64,000 nt of DNA from Actinokineospora diospyrosa (GTDB taxonomy: Bacteria > Actinomycetota > Actinomycetes > Mycobacteriales > Pseudonocardiaceae): NCBI RefSeq assembly GCF_024171925.1, contig NZ_JAMTCO010000013.1, positions 124,001-188,000 of the forward strand, written 5' to 3'. Positions 24,612 to 33,713 of the stretch are shown here, piece after piece; within the stretch, counting starts at the first letter, position 1; each line of letters begins with the position of its first letter. The notes below the pieces were generated by a model that saw nothing but the letters and a program-made list of their open reading frames with translations, was not told where the DNA came from and did no database searches. The position numbers were made by a program, and so were the translations under genes.

Positions 24612-26213
24612 ATGGGTGTGTACGGTCGTAGGAGATGCTTCGCGGTGCTCGGGCTCGCCACGGCGTTGGCGGTGGGTGCGCTCTCGCCCGCGGCGGCCTC
24701 GACCGGTGCGGGGCATGGCGCGGTGCCCGCTGGGTTGCTCGAGCGCGCCACGGTCGTCGACCTGCAGACGGCCATGCACGCGCGCCTGCTCACCTCCGAG
24801 CAGGTGACCCGCGGCTACCTGGACCGGATCGAGCGGCTGAACCCGCGCCTGAACGCGGTGGTCCGGGTCAACCCGGACGCGATCGCCATGGCGCGGCGCA
24901 GCGACGCCCACCGGCGCGCCCGCGGGGCCCGGGGGCCGCTGGAGGGAATCCCGGTGCTGCTGAAGGAGAACATGAACACCGCGGACCGCCAGGGGACCAC
25001 CGCGGGTGCCACGGCGCTGCTCGGCGCCCAACCCGCCGAGGACGCCTTCCTGGTGTCGCGGCTGCGGGCCGCGGGTGCCGTGATCCTGGGCAAGGCCAAC
25101 CAGTCCGAGTGGTCGAACTTCCGCGGGTCCGACCTGGTGGACGGCTGGAGCGCGGTCGGCGGCCAGACGCACAACCCCTACGTCCTGGACCGCAGCGCGT
25201 CGGGTTCGTCGAGCGGCTCGGCGGCGTCCGCGGCGGCGGGGCTGGCCGCGGTGGCGATCGGCACGGACACCGACGGGTCGGTCGTGTACCCGGCGAGCGC
25301 GACCTCGACCGTGGGGATCAGGCCCACCCTCGGGCTGGTGAGCCGCACCGGGATCGTGCCGATCACCTCGCGCCACGACACGCCGGGGCCGCTCGCGCGC
25401 ACCGTCACCGACGCGGCGTTGACGCTGTGGGCGATCCAGGGCGCCGACCCCGCCGACCCCGATACCGCGGCCGCGGCGGGCACCCTGCCGAGCGACCCCC
25501 GCACCGTCTTGCGGCGGGACGCGTTGCGGGGCAAGCGCATCGGCCTGTGGCGGGAGGGGCACGTCGGGGTCGACGCCGACGTGGACCGGGTCTTCGACGC
25601 GGCCGTGCGCCGACTGCGCGACCTGGGTGCCACCGTGGTGGAGGGCGCGGACGTGCCGGACCTGGGGGAGGTGACGACCGAGCACATGCTGCCCGCGGTG
25701 CTGACCGAGTTCAAGCACGACCTCAACGCCTACCTGGGCGCCACGCCGGGCAGGCACCCGAGGAACCTGCGCGAGTTGATCGACTTCTACGACCGCCACC
25801 CCGACGGGCACGACCACCTGCTGTTCGACATGGCCGACAAGACCGACGGCGACCTGAGCGCACCGGCCTACCGGGCCCACCGCGAGGCGGCCACCGGCGC
25901 GGCTCGGCGGGCGATCGACGACCCGCTGGTGCGACACCGCCTCGACGCGATCGTCACCCCGACCTCGCTCCCGGCGCCGGTCATCGGTCGCGAACGCGAC
26001 AGCGCCCCCTTCGCCAAGACGACCACCCACGCCGCGGCGGCGGGCTACCCCCACATCACCGTCCCCGCGGGCTACGCCGCGAACGGCCTGCCCCTGGGCC
26101 TGTCCTTCATCGGCACCCGATCCAGCGACGCGCACCTGATCGGATACGCCTACGCCTTCGAGCAGGCCACCAACGCCAGGCAGACCCCGCGCTACCTGCC
26201 GACCACACGCTGA
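24612..26213 (+). CDS. Exported amidase (amidase-signature family)
   Basis: 533 residues from ATG 24612, with GGAGGA upstream. Signal peptide residues 1-30 begin GVYGRRRC and contain FAVLGLATALAVGALSPAAA. The amidase-signature Ser-cisSer-Lys triad is visible: Lys118 in LLKENMN, Ser200 in GSSSGSA and nucleophile Ser223 in TDTDGSVVYPAS. The usual Arg after the nucleophile loop is not conserved. The C-terminal GYAANGLPLGLSFIG block is standard. The family hydrolyses amide bonds; an exported member may act on peptides or amidated wall compounds. It is followed 13 nt later by a small reading frame. Confidence 0.92.
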   Translation: MGVYGRRRCFAVLGLATALAVGALSPAAASTGAGHGAVPAGLLERATVVDLQTAMHARLLTSEQVTRGYLDRIERLNPRLNAVVRVNPDAIAMARRSDAHRRARGARGPLEGIPVLLKENMNTADRQGTTAGATALLGAQPAEDAFLVSRLRAAGAVILGKANQSEWSNFRGSDLVDGWSAVGGQTHNPYVLDRSASGSSSGSAASAAAGLAAVAIGTDTDGSVVYPASATSTVGIRPTLGLVSRTGIVPITSRHDTPGPLARTVTDAALTLWAIQGADPADPDTAAAAGTLPSDPRTVLRRDALRGKRIGLWREGHVGVDADVDRVFDAAVRRLRDLGATVVEGADVPDLGEVTTEHMLPAVLTEFKHDLNAYLGATPGRHPRNLRELIDFYDRHPDGHDHLLFDMADKTDGDLSAPAYRAHREAATGAARRAIDDPLVRHRLDAIVTPTSLPAPVIGRERDSAPFAKTTTHAAAAGYPHITVPAGYAANGLPLGLSFIGTRSSDAHLIGYAYAFEQATNARQTPRYLPTTR

Positions 26214-26226
26214 CCCCTGGTCGGGT

Positions 26227-26736
26227 GTGACCCAGTGCGACGCCGTCCCGGGCGCGCCCGCGCTCTCGGCCAACGAGGAATGGATGCGGCGCACCACCCG
26301 GCGCCGCGAGGAACTGGCGGCGCGGGGCACCGACGTGCGCCTGGTGGCGGCCAGTGTCGGCGGCGCGCTGGACCGGATCCCCGGACCCCTGCCCCTGGGG
26401 CACCCGGATGTGGTGGCCGCGGTGGAGACCGCGCTCGACGGGGCGGCCACGACGGGGTCCGACCCCGACATCACCGACTACGAGGACCCGGAGGAGTTCG
26501 CCGACGTGGCCGGGGTCGACCCGACCCCGGAGCAGGTCGACGCGTACCGCGATCGCCGCTCGTGTCAGGGAACCGCACATCGGCGAAGTCCTTTGTGGAC
26601 GATTGTGTGCGGGTGTGCTTCGGTTGGGAGTGAACCGCCCCCAACCGGGTGTCGAGGATTGCCCGGTCAGAGTCCCAGCCCTCTCAACACGACCCCGCTC
26701 TTGACCTCATCGAGGAGTCGCAATCCCATGAAGTAG
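26227..26736 (+). CDS. Hypothetical protein, possibly frameshifted at its 3' end
   Basis: A GTG start 13 nt after the amidase stop opens a frame of good coding quality for about 110 codons. It is acidic and helix-rich (EEWMRRTTRRREELAARG, then DITDYEDPEEFADVAG). After position 26560 (about residue 112) composition changes abruptly to Ser/Pro/Cys-rich sequence and overlaps the opposite-strand gene at 26667. The natural end is probably lost through a frameshift or deletion. Family not recognised. It may be a small cytoplasmic partner of the amidase. Confidence 0.4.
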   Translation: MTQCDAVPGAPALSANEEWMRRTTRRREELAARGTDVRLVAASVGGALDRIPGPLPLGHPDVVAAVETALDGAATTGSDPDITDYEDPEEFADVAGVDPTPEQVDAYRDRRSCQGTAHRRSPLWTIVCGCASVGSEPPPTGCRGLPGQSPSPLNTTPLLTSSRSRNPMK

Positions 26737-27173
26737 TCGCCTGGGGTGAAGCCGGGGAGTGCCCAGATCCGCTCGTACGGGATCCAAGTAGCTCGGTACT
26801 CCTGCAAGCTGTACACGTTGCTCCACAAGCAGTCCCGCGGATCGGGGGTCCACAGCGCCCGCGCGAACGCGTGGTTGCGCAGTATTGCGCCCACCCATCC
26901 GATCGCCCGAACGTGCCGTTGGCCGGTCAGGAGCACCACGTCACCGGGTCCCAGGGTGTCGAGGCGCTTGTCGTGCTTGTCGGTGGCGCCCCAGAACCTT
27001 GCTTGGCCGTCGGGGTGTGTCTCCGACAGGGCTGCTCGGTCGTCCGGGGTGAGGGTGTCCAAATAGGGTGGTTCGCGGAACTGGACGGGAGTGTCGAGCG
27101 TGTCCGCCCAGTGCCTGCGGGTCGCCGGCTTGCCGTAGGACGGCTGGATCATGACCCTGGTCATGGTCCGCAT
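26667..27173 (-). CDS. Hypothetical protein with EVE/PUA-like features
   Basis: 168 residues from ATG 27173 (ATG 27164 is also possible; neither has a ribosome site). Features: ARFWGATDKHDKRLDTLGPG, GDVVLLTG, VRAIGWVGAILRN, and several tryptophans and tyrosines. This arrangement (FWG..., GD.V...G, G.VG....N..FA..LW) resembles EVE/PUA-like small-ligand domains that read modified bases and often sit in restriction or RNA-modification proteins, but the match is by pattern only. It is transcribed away from a 37-bp palindrome at 27194-27230. Confidence 0.5.
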   Translation of the reverse strand: MRTMTRVMIQPSYGKPATRRHWADTLDTPVQFREPPYLDTLTPDDRAALSETHPDGQARFWGATDKHDKRLDTLGPGDVVLLTGQRHVRAIGWVGAILRNHAFARALWTPDPRDCLWSNVYSLQEYRATWIPYERIWALPGFTPGDYFMGLRLLDEVKSGVVLRGLGL

Positions 27174-27193
27174 GGTAGGTGGAAGTAGCCCGC

Positions 27194-27230
27194 CACCATG
27201 TTTCGTGCGGCCGCCGCACGGAACATGGTG
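27194..27230. repeat. 37-bp near-perfect palindrome
   Basis: Arms 27194-27211 and 27213-27230 (18 bp, one mismatch) with a single central base. It lies between the end of the DinB-like gene (27335) and the start of the EVE-like gene (27173), both on the minus strand. It could end the first transcript, act as an operator for the second, or extrude as a cruciform. Confidence 0.75.
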
Positions 27231-27334
27231 CGGCTGGGTGAGCGCTCGCGTGGAGTCGATTGGTGTTCCGCTGCACCGTGCTGGGAGTGCTGGTGGGGTG
27301 CGCTCGTTCGATGAACGGGTGCACCGCGCGGCGT

Positions 27335-27937
27335 TCAACGCCGTTCGGTGGCTGCTGTGGCGGCTCGCTCGATCTCCGCGGTCCGGGCTTCCCAGAAGGC
27401 CTTGTCGTGCCGCGGGTTCGTGGTTCCGGCCGCAATCCCTGTCACACCGTCCAGTTGCTCACGGAGGATGTCGGCGTGTCCGGCGTGCCTGCAGGTTTCG
27501 GTGAGTACGTGGACCAGCACGTTGAACAGCATGACGTCGGGCCGTGGCCACCAGGGCACGTGGCCCGGGGCGTCGATGGCGAGGGCGGTGATCGTGGTGT
27601 CGGAGTGCTCCCAGACCCGGCGGTAGCGGTCGACGATCTCCTCGCGGGTCTCGTGTTCGGTGGCCCACATGTCGGTGCCGCGTTGCCCGGTGTCGTCCCA
27701 GCGGGGGAGGGGTTCGGGGTAGGGCCGGTCGAAGACCTCGCCGAAGTACCTGGACTCCGACAGCGACAGGTGCTTGACCAGGCCGAGGAGGTTGGTCCCC
27801 GTCGCCGTCAGGGGACGTCGGATGTCGTACTCGCCGAGCCAGTCGAGCTTCCAGAGCATCGTCTCGCGGACCTCCCGCAGGTCGCTGTGCAGGTACTGTT
27901 TCGCGAAGTCATCGATCACGGGACATGAGCCTGTCAT
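27335..27937 (-). CDS. DinB / DUF664 family protein
   Basis: 200 residues. The four-helix DinB-like fold is indicated by the N-terminal REVRETMLWKLDWLGEYDIR, the metal-type histidines in LVKHLSLSESRYFG, a WWPRPDVMLFNVLVHVL helix, and ETCRHAGHADILREQLDG near the C-terminus, which is diagnostic for DUF664. Relatives are metal-dependent thiol S-transferases (mycothiol or bacillithiol) or uncharacterised. ATG 27937 is the most likely start; GTG 27919 is possible. A mycothiol-dependent role fits an actinomycete but is inference. Confidence 0.85.
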   Translation of the reverse strand: MTGSCPVIDDFAKQYLHSDLREVRETMLWKLDWLGEYDIRRPLTATGTNLLGLVKHLSLSESRYFGEVFDRPYPEPLPRWDDTGQRGTDMWATEHETREEIVDRYRRVWEHSDTTITALAIDAPGHVPWWPRPDVMLFNVLVHVLTETCRHAGHADILREQLDGVTGIAAGTTNPRHDKAFWEARTAEIERAATAATERR

Positions 27938-28161
27938 GCTCCGCAGGCCGACTCAACCAGACCGGGCCGCTGCGCGCTGGTGGATCTGGTGCGGTTGTGG
28001 GCCCCACGCCATCGCCCCGCCAGATCGAGTACCCGGCCGACGGCCAGCCCTGCCCGCAAGGGTCGCATCTGACGACTGGGTCAAGTAGACATGAATCCCC
28101 AGTCTCGCTTCAGCGCGGGCGCAACACCCGCGGGTACGCCTGCCGCTGAGCGGGGACACGG

Positions 28162-30273
28162 TCAGCTCGACAGCCGCGCCCGCACCTCGTTCGCGTGTGG
28201 ATCGCCGAGTGACCCGTAGAGGTCGGCCGCCATTCGCCACCGCGCCAAGGCTTCCTCCCGACGGCCCGCGCCGTGCAGGGCGTCACCGAGCAGCTCGTGG
28301 GAGATCGCCTGGCCGTGCCAGTAATCGGTGGCGACGAGCAGGTCCAAGCCCTGTTCGGCGCACTCGATGGCCTCCTGGAAGTCCCGCATCGCCAAGTGGA
28401 CGCGACCGACGTCGTTGAGGGCCTGGCCGATGTTGCGACTGTCCTCGTGCTCGCGTCGGATGTGCAGCGCCCGCCGCGATTCAGCGAGGGCCGTGTCCAG
28501 CTCGCCGTTGCCCACGTGCGCCTTCGTCAGTCCCGCGAGAGCCGTCGCCTCACCCCACGTGTCGCCGTCCGCCCTGTGCATCGCCAGCGCCTGCTCGAAC
28601 ATGGCGATGGCCTCGGCGTGCCGCCCGAGCTGGTGGTGGGTTGCCGCGGTGTCGCGCAGGGCCCACGCGACACCCCACCGGGTGCCGTCGGCGCGCCAGC
28701 ACTCGAGGGCCTGCTCCACGTGCCCCAGCGCGCGCTCGGGGTCGCGCAACTCGCGCTCGGCGATGGCCACACTGGTGAGCAGCCACGCCTGGGCGGCGAT
28801 CTCCCCGCAGGCACGCGCCGACACCAGGCCCGCCTCGTGCGTGGCCAACCAGTCCGCGTGCGGCCTGCGGACGAGCAGGATGCCGAACATCAGCACCGCC
28901 AACCGCCACACCTGCTCGTGGTCGCCAAGTGCCGCGGCTTGGCGGATCCCGGCTGTCAGGTTGGGCAGCTCCAAGTCGCTCCAGGCGAGGGCCGCCGCGC
29001 GGTCGGGGAAGTCGGGCACCGGGGTCGCCGTCCGCGCGAGTTCCACCGGTATCTGGGAGAAGAACGGGATGATCTCGCGCACCGCGGCCCTGGTGGCGTG
29101 GGCGTACCAGGTCATCAGGCGCGATAGAGCGGCGCTGCGCTCGTCGGCGGGCTCGTCGATCTCCGCGCGTTCGGCGGCGTGCAGTCTCAGCAGGTCGTGC
29201 AGCTGGTAGCGCTGGTTGTCCTTCTCGGTGAGCAGGTGCACGGAGGTCAGCTCGGCCAACACGCGGCGGGTTTGCCCGGCACCGAGACCGAGGAGCGCCG
29301 CCGCCGCGGGCAGGCCGATGTCCTGACCGGCGAAGAAGCCGAGCAGGCGGTACGCGCGAGCGGCCGCGGCCGGGAGCGCCCCGTAGGACAGCGCGAAGAC
29401 GGCGCGCACGGCCGAGGACTCGTCGCCGGGAGTCGCCAGCACGTCGAGGCGTTCGCGCTCGTCGGTCAGCTCGGCCACCAGATCGGAGACCCGCGCCCCC
29501 GGTCTGGCGACGAGCTGCTCCGCCGCGATGTGCAAAGCCAAGGGCAGGTAGCCGCAATAGCCCGCGAGCTGGTCGACCGCCCCCGGTTCCGCTACCGCGC
29601 GGTCACCGATCACCCGGCGTAGGAGGCTTGTCGCGTGCTCGTGCGACAACACGTCCAGTGGCATGCAGTGCGCCCCGTTTCGCACGACGAGCCCGCCCAG
29701 TTGGCTACGGCTGGTGATCACGACCCTACAGCTCGGGCTCCCGGGCAACAGCGGTCGCACTTGTTCCACCGAGGAGGCGTTGTCGAGGAAGACGAGCACT
29801 CGCCGCTCGTGCAACAAGGAGCGGTAGAGACCGGACATGGCGTCCACGGTCGTCGGTATCCGGTCGCCGGAGACGTTGAGCGCGCGGAGCATCGCGCTCA
29901 ACGCCGCCCCGGCGCTGACGACGCGGTCCGGGTGGTAGCCGTGCAGGTCGACGAACAGGTCCCCGTCGGAGAACCAGTCGCGCACCCGGTGCGCCCAGTG
30001 CGTGACCAGCGAGGTCTTGCCGACGCCGCCGACCCCGGCGATCACCTGGACCAGCGGCGCCCGCTGCGCGGAGGGCCGCAGCCAGGCGCTCAGCCGGGAC
30101 AGGTGCGCTTCCTGGTTGATGAACCCGGGCACATCGGGTGGCAATTGCCTCGGCACGGGGAACGTGGCGGGCGCGACGGCGTGGAAATGGAAGTCGCCGC
30201 GCACCTCACCTATCTGCACGGCATTGTTGGTGGCACCGGAAATGGTGTTACTCGACTTGGATCCGCTATCCAT
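28162..30273 (-). CDS. NB-ARC / TPR signalling NTPase with N-terminal VQxG motif
   Basis: 703 residues from ATG 30273. Residues 9-31 hold the short motif ISGATNNAVQIGEVRGDFHF, resembling the RHIM/BASS-type amyloid signalling segments of bacterial NLR-like proteins. A linker PVPRQLPPDVPGF follows, then the NB-ARC ATPase with P-loop IAGVGGVGKTSL, a VLVFLDNA Walker B and VVITSRS sensor, and a winged-helix region. From about residue 430 there are AfsR-like TPR repeats with the pattern ALxHxEQALxxxxxxG. No DNA-binding SARP domain is present. It probably works as a STAND switch: ligand or partner sensing by TPRs, assembly, then recruitment through the N-terminal motif (inference). It lies 242 nt downstream of the NACHT gene on the same strand. 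Confidence 0.85.
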   Translation of the reverse strand: MDSGSKSSNTISGATNNAVQIGEVRGDFHFHAVAPATFPVPRQLPPDVPGFINQEAHLSRLSAWLRPSAQRAPLVQVIAGVGGVGKTSLVTHWAHRVRDWFSDGDLFVDLHGYHPDRVVSAGAALSAMLRALNVSGDRIPTTVDAMSGLYRSLLHERRVLVFLDNASSVEQVRPLLPGSPSCRVVITSRSQLGGLVVRNGAHCMPLDVLSHEHATSLLRRVIGDRAVAEPGAVDQLAGYCGYLPLALHIAAEQLVARPGARVSDLVAELTDERERLDVLATPGDESSAVRAVFALSYGALPAAAARAYRLLGFFAGQDIGLPAAAALLGLGAGQTRRVLAELTSVHLLTEKDNQRYQLHDLLRLHAAERAEIDEPADERSAALSRLMTWYAHATRAAVREIIPFFSQIPVELARTATPVPDFPDRAAALAWSDLELPNLTAGIRQAAALGDHEQVWRLAVLMFGILLVRRPHADWLATHEAGLVSARACGEIAAQAWLLTSVAIAERELRDPERALGHVEQALECWRADGTRWGVAWALRDTAATHHQLGRHAEAIAMFEQALAMHRADGDTWGEATALAGLTKAHVGNGELDTALAESRRALHIRREHEDSRNIGQALNDVGRVHLAMRDFQEAIECAEQGLDLLVATDYWHGQAISHELLGDALHGAGRREEALARWRMAADLYGSLGDPHANEVRARLSS

Positions 30274-30515
30274 CGTCCGTCCACTCCCGAGGCTTCGCGT
30301 TGGCCAACGGTAGCGGAGGTCGGAGCGGGCCGACCACCTTCCGCGCGAGGGAGGGGGCGACACGACCCAGTCGGACCGCGCCCGTTCGCAGTAATGTCCG
30401 CGAACGCTTCCGGTGTGGTCAGCGGGATTCGGTCTGGTCGGTGTCGAACAATGTCTGGATCCTCCCGTGACCGGTATTTGTCACGACAAGCCGAATGTCG
30501 CCCACCCCTCGGGGT

Positions 30516-32468
30516 TCACCCGCTGCGCTGGAGGTAGACCTGCAACTCGGCGTGCCGGAACTGGTACACGAGACCGGCCTGTCGCAGCACCTGTTTGTCC
30601 AGCGCTGACCGGAGAGTCGGCGTGAACCGGTAGGGCCGTGCGGGACCCTTGAACGACGGACGCGCCACGACCAGCAACCAGGCAGGTCCCAGGCCGGACA
30701 CCCAGCCCCCGGTGAAGCCCATGCCCACACCCCACACGAGCCCGGACGCCACCGAGTCGTCGAACAGGCCGAGCGGGGCGCACATCGCGCACGCGGCGAC
30801 GGCGCCGACCGCGGCGGCGACCACCGTGCGGCGACGGTCGGCGCGGAACGCGTTGTGCGGGGTCACGCTGGGCGAGTCGGTCAGATCCCTGGTCGCCGAG
30901 CCGAGCAGACCGCCGGACACGCCCTGCCCGTATCCGGCGCCAAGCAGGCCCATCACCACGAACATGCCCGCGATCGCGACCATCGCCCACCAGTTGCCGC
31001 TGGATACCACCGCCATGCCGCCGAACAGGAGGCCTCCCAGCAGCCAGACCCTGGTGGTGTGCCGCAGGTCCGCGGGAGACGGACCGGTCCAGGCCAGCGT
31101 CGCGGGCGCCCGGAGCACCGCGCGCGGGACAATCCGGAAGGTGACCAGGCAGGCGACACCGACGGGAACAGCGGCCAGACCCCACGGTTCCGGCCATCCG
31201 AACACGGCCGACCCCGCCAGCACGACAGCCAAAACCGGCACGGCGACCAACAGCGCGCTCTTCACCCGCAACGATTCCACCTCCACCTCAAGGGGAATCC
31301 GCCACCAGGCGATGTCGCGCTTGGCGCCCAAGCGCCGTGCGAGCCAGGCCAGGGTCGCCCGTTCTCGCGCGTGCTGGGCGGTCTTGCGGGCTCTGCGGAA
31401 CCGGCCGGTCACACCCTCCGTCGAGTAGGCGCGGTCCAGGAACAGGCCCATCAACCGGGTCGTGATCTTCGCGGGCGTGTCCAGGCCGTCGCGCACCAGG
31501 TCGAGCGGCTTCTCTTGGCTGCTTCCCGCGTGCGGGAAGGCATGCCGTATCAAGTTGATCGTCAGCGGGGTGCGCAACGCCTTCGCCAACGCGCTGTCCG
31601 GGTTCGCGGTGAGGTAGTCGGCCAGCTCGCGCCACGCGGGCCGGTCCTGCCCGGTCTGCTTGTGCAGCAAGAACTCCACCGCGGTCGGCACATCCACAGG
31701 GTTCAACCGAACCACTTCGGGCCACCGGAACCGCTCGATGTCCTTGTCACCACCGCGTTTACCGGGCCTGGTGCTCACCACAACCCGGGTACCACCGTGT
31801 GTGGCCCGATTGACCTGAGCGGCCGCCTTGGCACGCAGCCCAGTAGGCATCTCGTCCAGACCGTCGAGGAACAGCGCAATCCGCCCCCGCCGGACCAAGA
31901 GCTCCGCCATCCGCCGAGTGAGACCGTCCCGGCGGCGCAGTCCCGGCAGACTGAGGAGTTCCCGCACCGCATACGCCGTCAGGTCCAGGCTGGCTGGGTC
32001 CCAATCGCTCATGGTCAACCACAGCGGGACCGGAGCACGGGGGTCCCCCTTGTCGGCCCGCTCGTCGAGCGCTTTCTTATACAGCAAGTGCATCGCACTC
32101 GACTTACCCGCCCCAGCCTCACCCACCAAGATCACCTGGCGCAGACCCTCCCGGACAAAGAGGTCCTCGTACAGCCGCGTGATCACAGGTTCGGACAACA
32201 GCGGCCGCTCATCCTCCACCGACAACTCGTCATCCCGGCTCCACGACACCCGCACCGGCGCTTCCGGATGGATCTCCCAGGTATGACTAGTCCTCTGCCA
32301 AAGATCGCCCGACAGCCCCGCCACGACCTCCAGTACCGCCTCCACCTCATCCCGCGGACGCGCAGCCGCAACCACCGTCACCGACTCGACAACCCCAGCC
32401 TGCACCACGTTCCCGCTGATGTGCCCAGCCACAACCTTGTTGTGTGTTGAAGACCCCGGATCGTCCAC
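30516..32468 (-). CDS. Membrane NACHT NTPase with N-terminal VQxG motif
   Basis: 650 residues. GTG 32468 has GGAG 8 nt upstream; the longer frame to 32516 lacks one. Residues 10-31 contain VAGHISGNVVQAGVVESV, a second version of the amyloid-like motif. A NACHT ATPase follows: P-loop VGEAGAGKSSAM, Walker B ALFLDGLDEMP, sensor RVVVSTRPGK, and helical bundle to about 440. The last 200 residues contain five or six transmembrane helices and end YQFRHAELQVYLQ. Bacterial NACHT proteins include antiphage sensors. Here a membrane effector seems built in. Its neighbour on one side is the NB-ARC gene, on the other the divergent M48 unit. Confidence 0.85.
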   Translation of the reverse strand: MDDPGSSTHNKVVAGHISGNVVQAGVVESVTVVAAARPRDEVEAVLEVVAGLSGDLWQRTSHTWEIHPEAPVRVSWSRDDELSVEDERPLLSEPVITRLYEDLFVREGLRQVILVGEAGAGKSSAMHLLYKKALDERADKGDPRAPVPLWLTMSDWDPASLDLTAYAVRELLSLPGLRRRDGLTRRMAELLVRRGRIALFLDGLDEMPTGLRAKAAAQVNRATHGGTRVVVSTRPGKRGGDKDIERFRWPEVVRLNPVDVPTAVEFLLHKQTGQDRPAWRELADYLTANPDSALAKALRTPLTINLIRHAFPHAGSSQEKPLDLVRDGLDTPAKITTRLMGLFLDRAYSTEGVTGRFRRARKTAQHARERATLAWLARRLGAKRDIAWWRIPLEVEVESLRVKSALLVAVPVLAVVLAGSAVFGWPEPWGLAAVPVGVACLVTFRIVPRAVLRAPATLAWTGPSPADLRHTTRVWLLGGLLFGGMAVVSSGNWWAMVAIAGMFVVMGLLGAGYGQGVSGGLLGSATRDLTDSPSVTPHNAFRADRRRTVVAAAVGAVAACAMCAPLGLFDDSVASGLVWGVGMGFTGGWVSGLGPAWLLVVARPSFKGPARPYRFTPTLRSALDKQVLRQAGLVYQFRHAELQVYLQRSG

Positions 32469-33227
32469 GCACCACTCCACCCACCAGAACCGACTCCACC
32501 GTGCCCATCGGTCCACGTCCGCATTCCGCTACGCGCGCCGAGCACTCCCAATATGAGGTCTGTGCACCTGCTTCGCCAACTGCTGGGTCGGGCGTACGTA
32601 GACAGCCGGACGTTGCCGGATCCGGCGGCAACAGTCCATGATCAAGAATCCCGGGTTCGTCTTCCCGTGCTGGTCGGTAAACTCTATAGCGAGGTCAGGC
32701 GTGTCGCTGTGCATGGTCGGGTACGTCCGAAGGGCGTCACCCTGGCGAGTCAGCAGGCGCCCGCACCGAATCCGGTCTGTGAGGCAGGTCGTCGTACTAT
32801 GCCTTCGCGCTCGCCAGCGGCGGACCGGTGACTGTGCTGCGGGACTAGTGTGACAAGTGGAGAGCGCCGCCCGCACCTTCGTCCGCGCCATCCAGATCCC
32901 CGGGATCGAGAGCAAGCGGAATGCGGCGTAGTCAGACACCGATAGGGTCGCAATCTTGCCGCTGTGCCTGCTCACGCGGCAGGCTGCCGGGCCAGCGACC
33001 CTCGAACCCGATCCCGGTCAGACGGTCCAGCGGTGAGCGCACATCGATCCGGACAGACCGGCAAACTGACGTAGCCTCACTGCGGGTTGGGCGTGCAGGC
33101 GGTGGGGACCTGGGAACCTTGGGTGTTTGCCAAGGTGCCCCGCCACGTGCTTGGGCCTATCGGTTGATCTTCAGCGGAACCTCGCAGAACGTGCTAACGG
33201 CGCTGATGATCAGCCGACTGTCTGGCC
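32469..33227. other. Divergent intergenic region
   Basis: About 760 bp between the NACHT gene (minus) and the small-protein/M48 unit (plus). A 148-codon minus frame (32529-32975) has no ribosome site or resemblance. The stretch must contain the two divergent promoters. No tRNA or clear repeat seen. Confidence 0.4.
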
Positions 33228-33713
33228 GTGGACATCGATGAGCGTCAGAAGCGTAGGCAGCAGTACCTCGATCTCTTGTCCAAGGTCGCGCCGGACGAGG
33301 CTGCGGACCAGGTCACCTTCGACATGCTGTTCGAAGCGCACCTGAGGCAGCGTCGTAGCGGCTTGCCGCGACGGCCGAGTCGCAAGTCAGGTGGGGCACT
33401 TGCCGGAGCCGGGCTCGCCGAGACCGTAGTGGTCGTCGCGCCCTGGATCTTCTGGGCTCTGGACAAGGTTCTTGGTGTCGCCGTGGAACAGGCGACCAAG
33501 TCGGCCACCCGGCGGATGTGGGGGCGGCTAACCCGAAAGCGACGTGCACAGCAGCAGGATGTGCGAGGGGAGACGAGTGTGCAGCAGATCGTGGACGACC
33601 TTGTCGCCAATCATGGGTTCCCTGCTGAACGTGCACAAACTCTCCTGGAAGCCCTCGAACAGGAACTGGCTTCGGACCAATCGCGAGACAGTGGTGCCCA
33701 CCATGATGGCTGA
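33228..33713 (+). CDS. Hypothetical protein with one hydrophobic segment, partner of M48 protease
   Basis: 161 residues from GTG 33228. Charged helical N-terminus (DERQKRRQQYLDLLSKVAP), basic linker, a hydrophobic stretch (LAETVVVVAPWIFWALDKVL, about residues 64-85), then a basic region and a helical C-terminal domain (QQIVDDLVANHGFPAERAQ). No family recognised. Its stop overlaps the start of the M48 gene by about 11 bp, so the two are translationally coupled. It may be an inhibitor, adaptor or substrate of the protease (inference). No clear ribosome site. Confidence 0.6.
   Translation: MDIDERQKRRQQYLDLLSKVAPDEAADQVTFDMLFEAHLRQRRSGLPRRPSRKSGGALAGAGLAETVVVVAPWIFWALDKVLGVAVEQATKSATRRMWGRLTRKRRAQQQDVRGETSVQQIVDDLVANHGFPAERAQTLLEALEQELASDQSRDSGAHHDG

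Noticed and set aside
32529-32975. 148-codon minus frame upstream of the NACHT gene
   Set aside because: No start signal or similarity; coding quality uneven.
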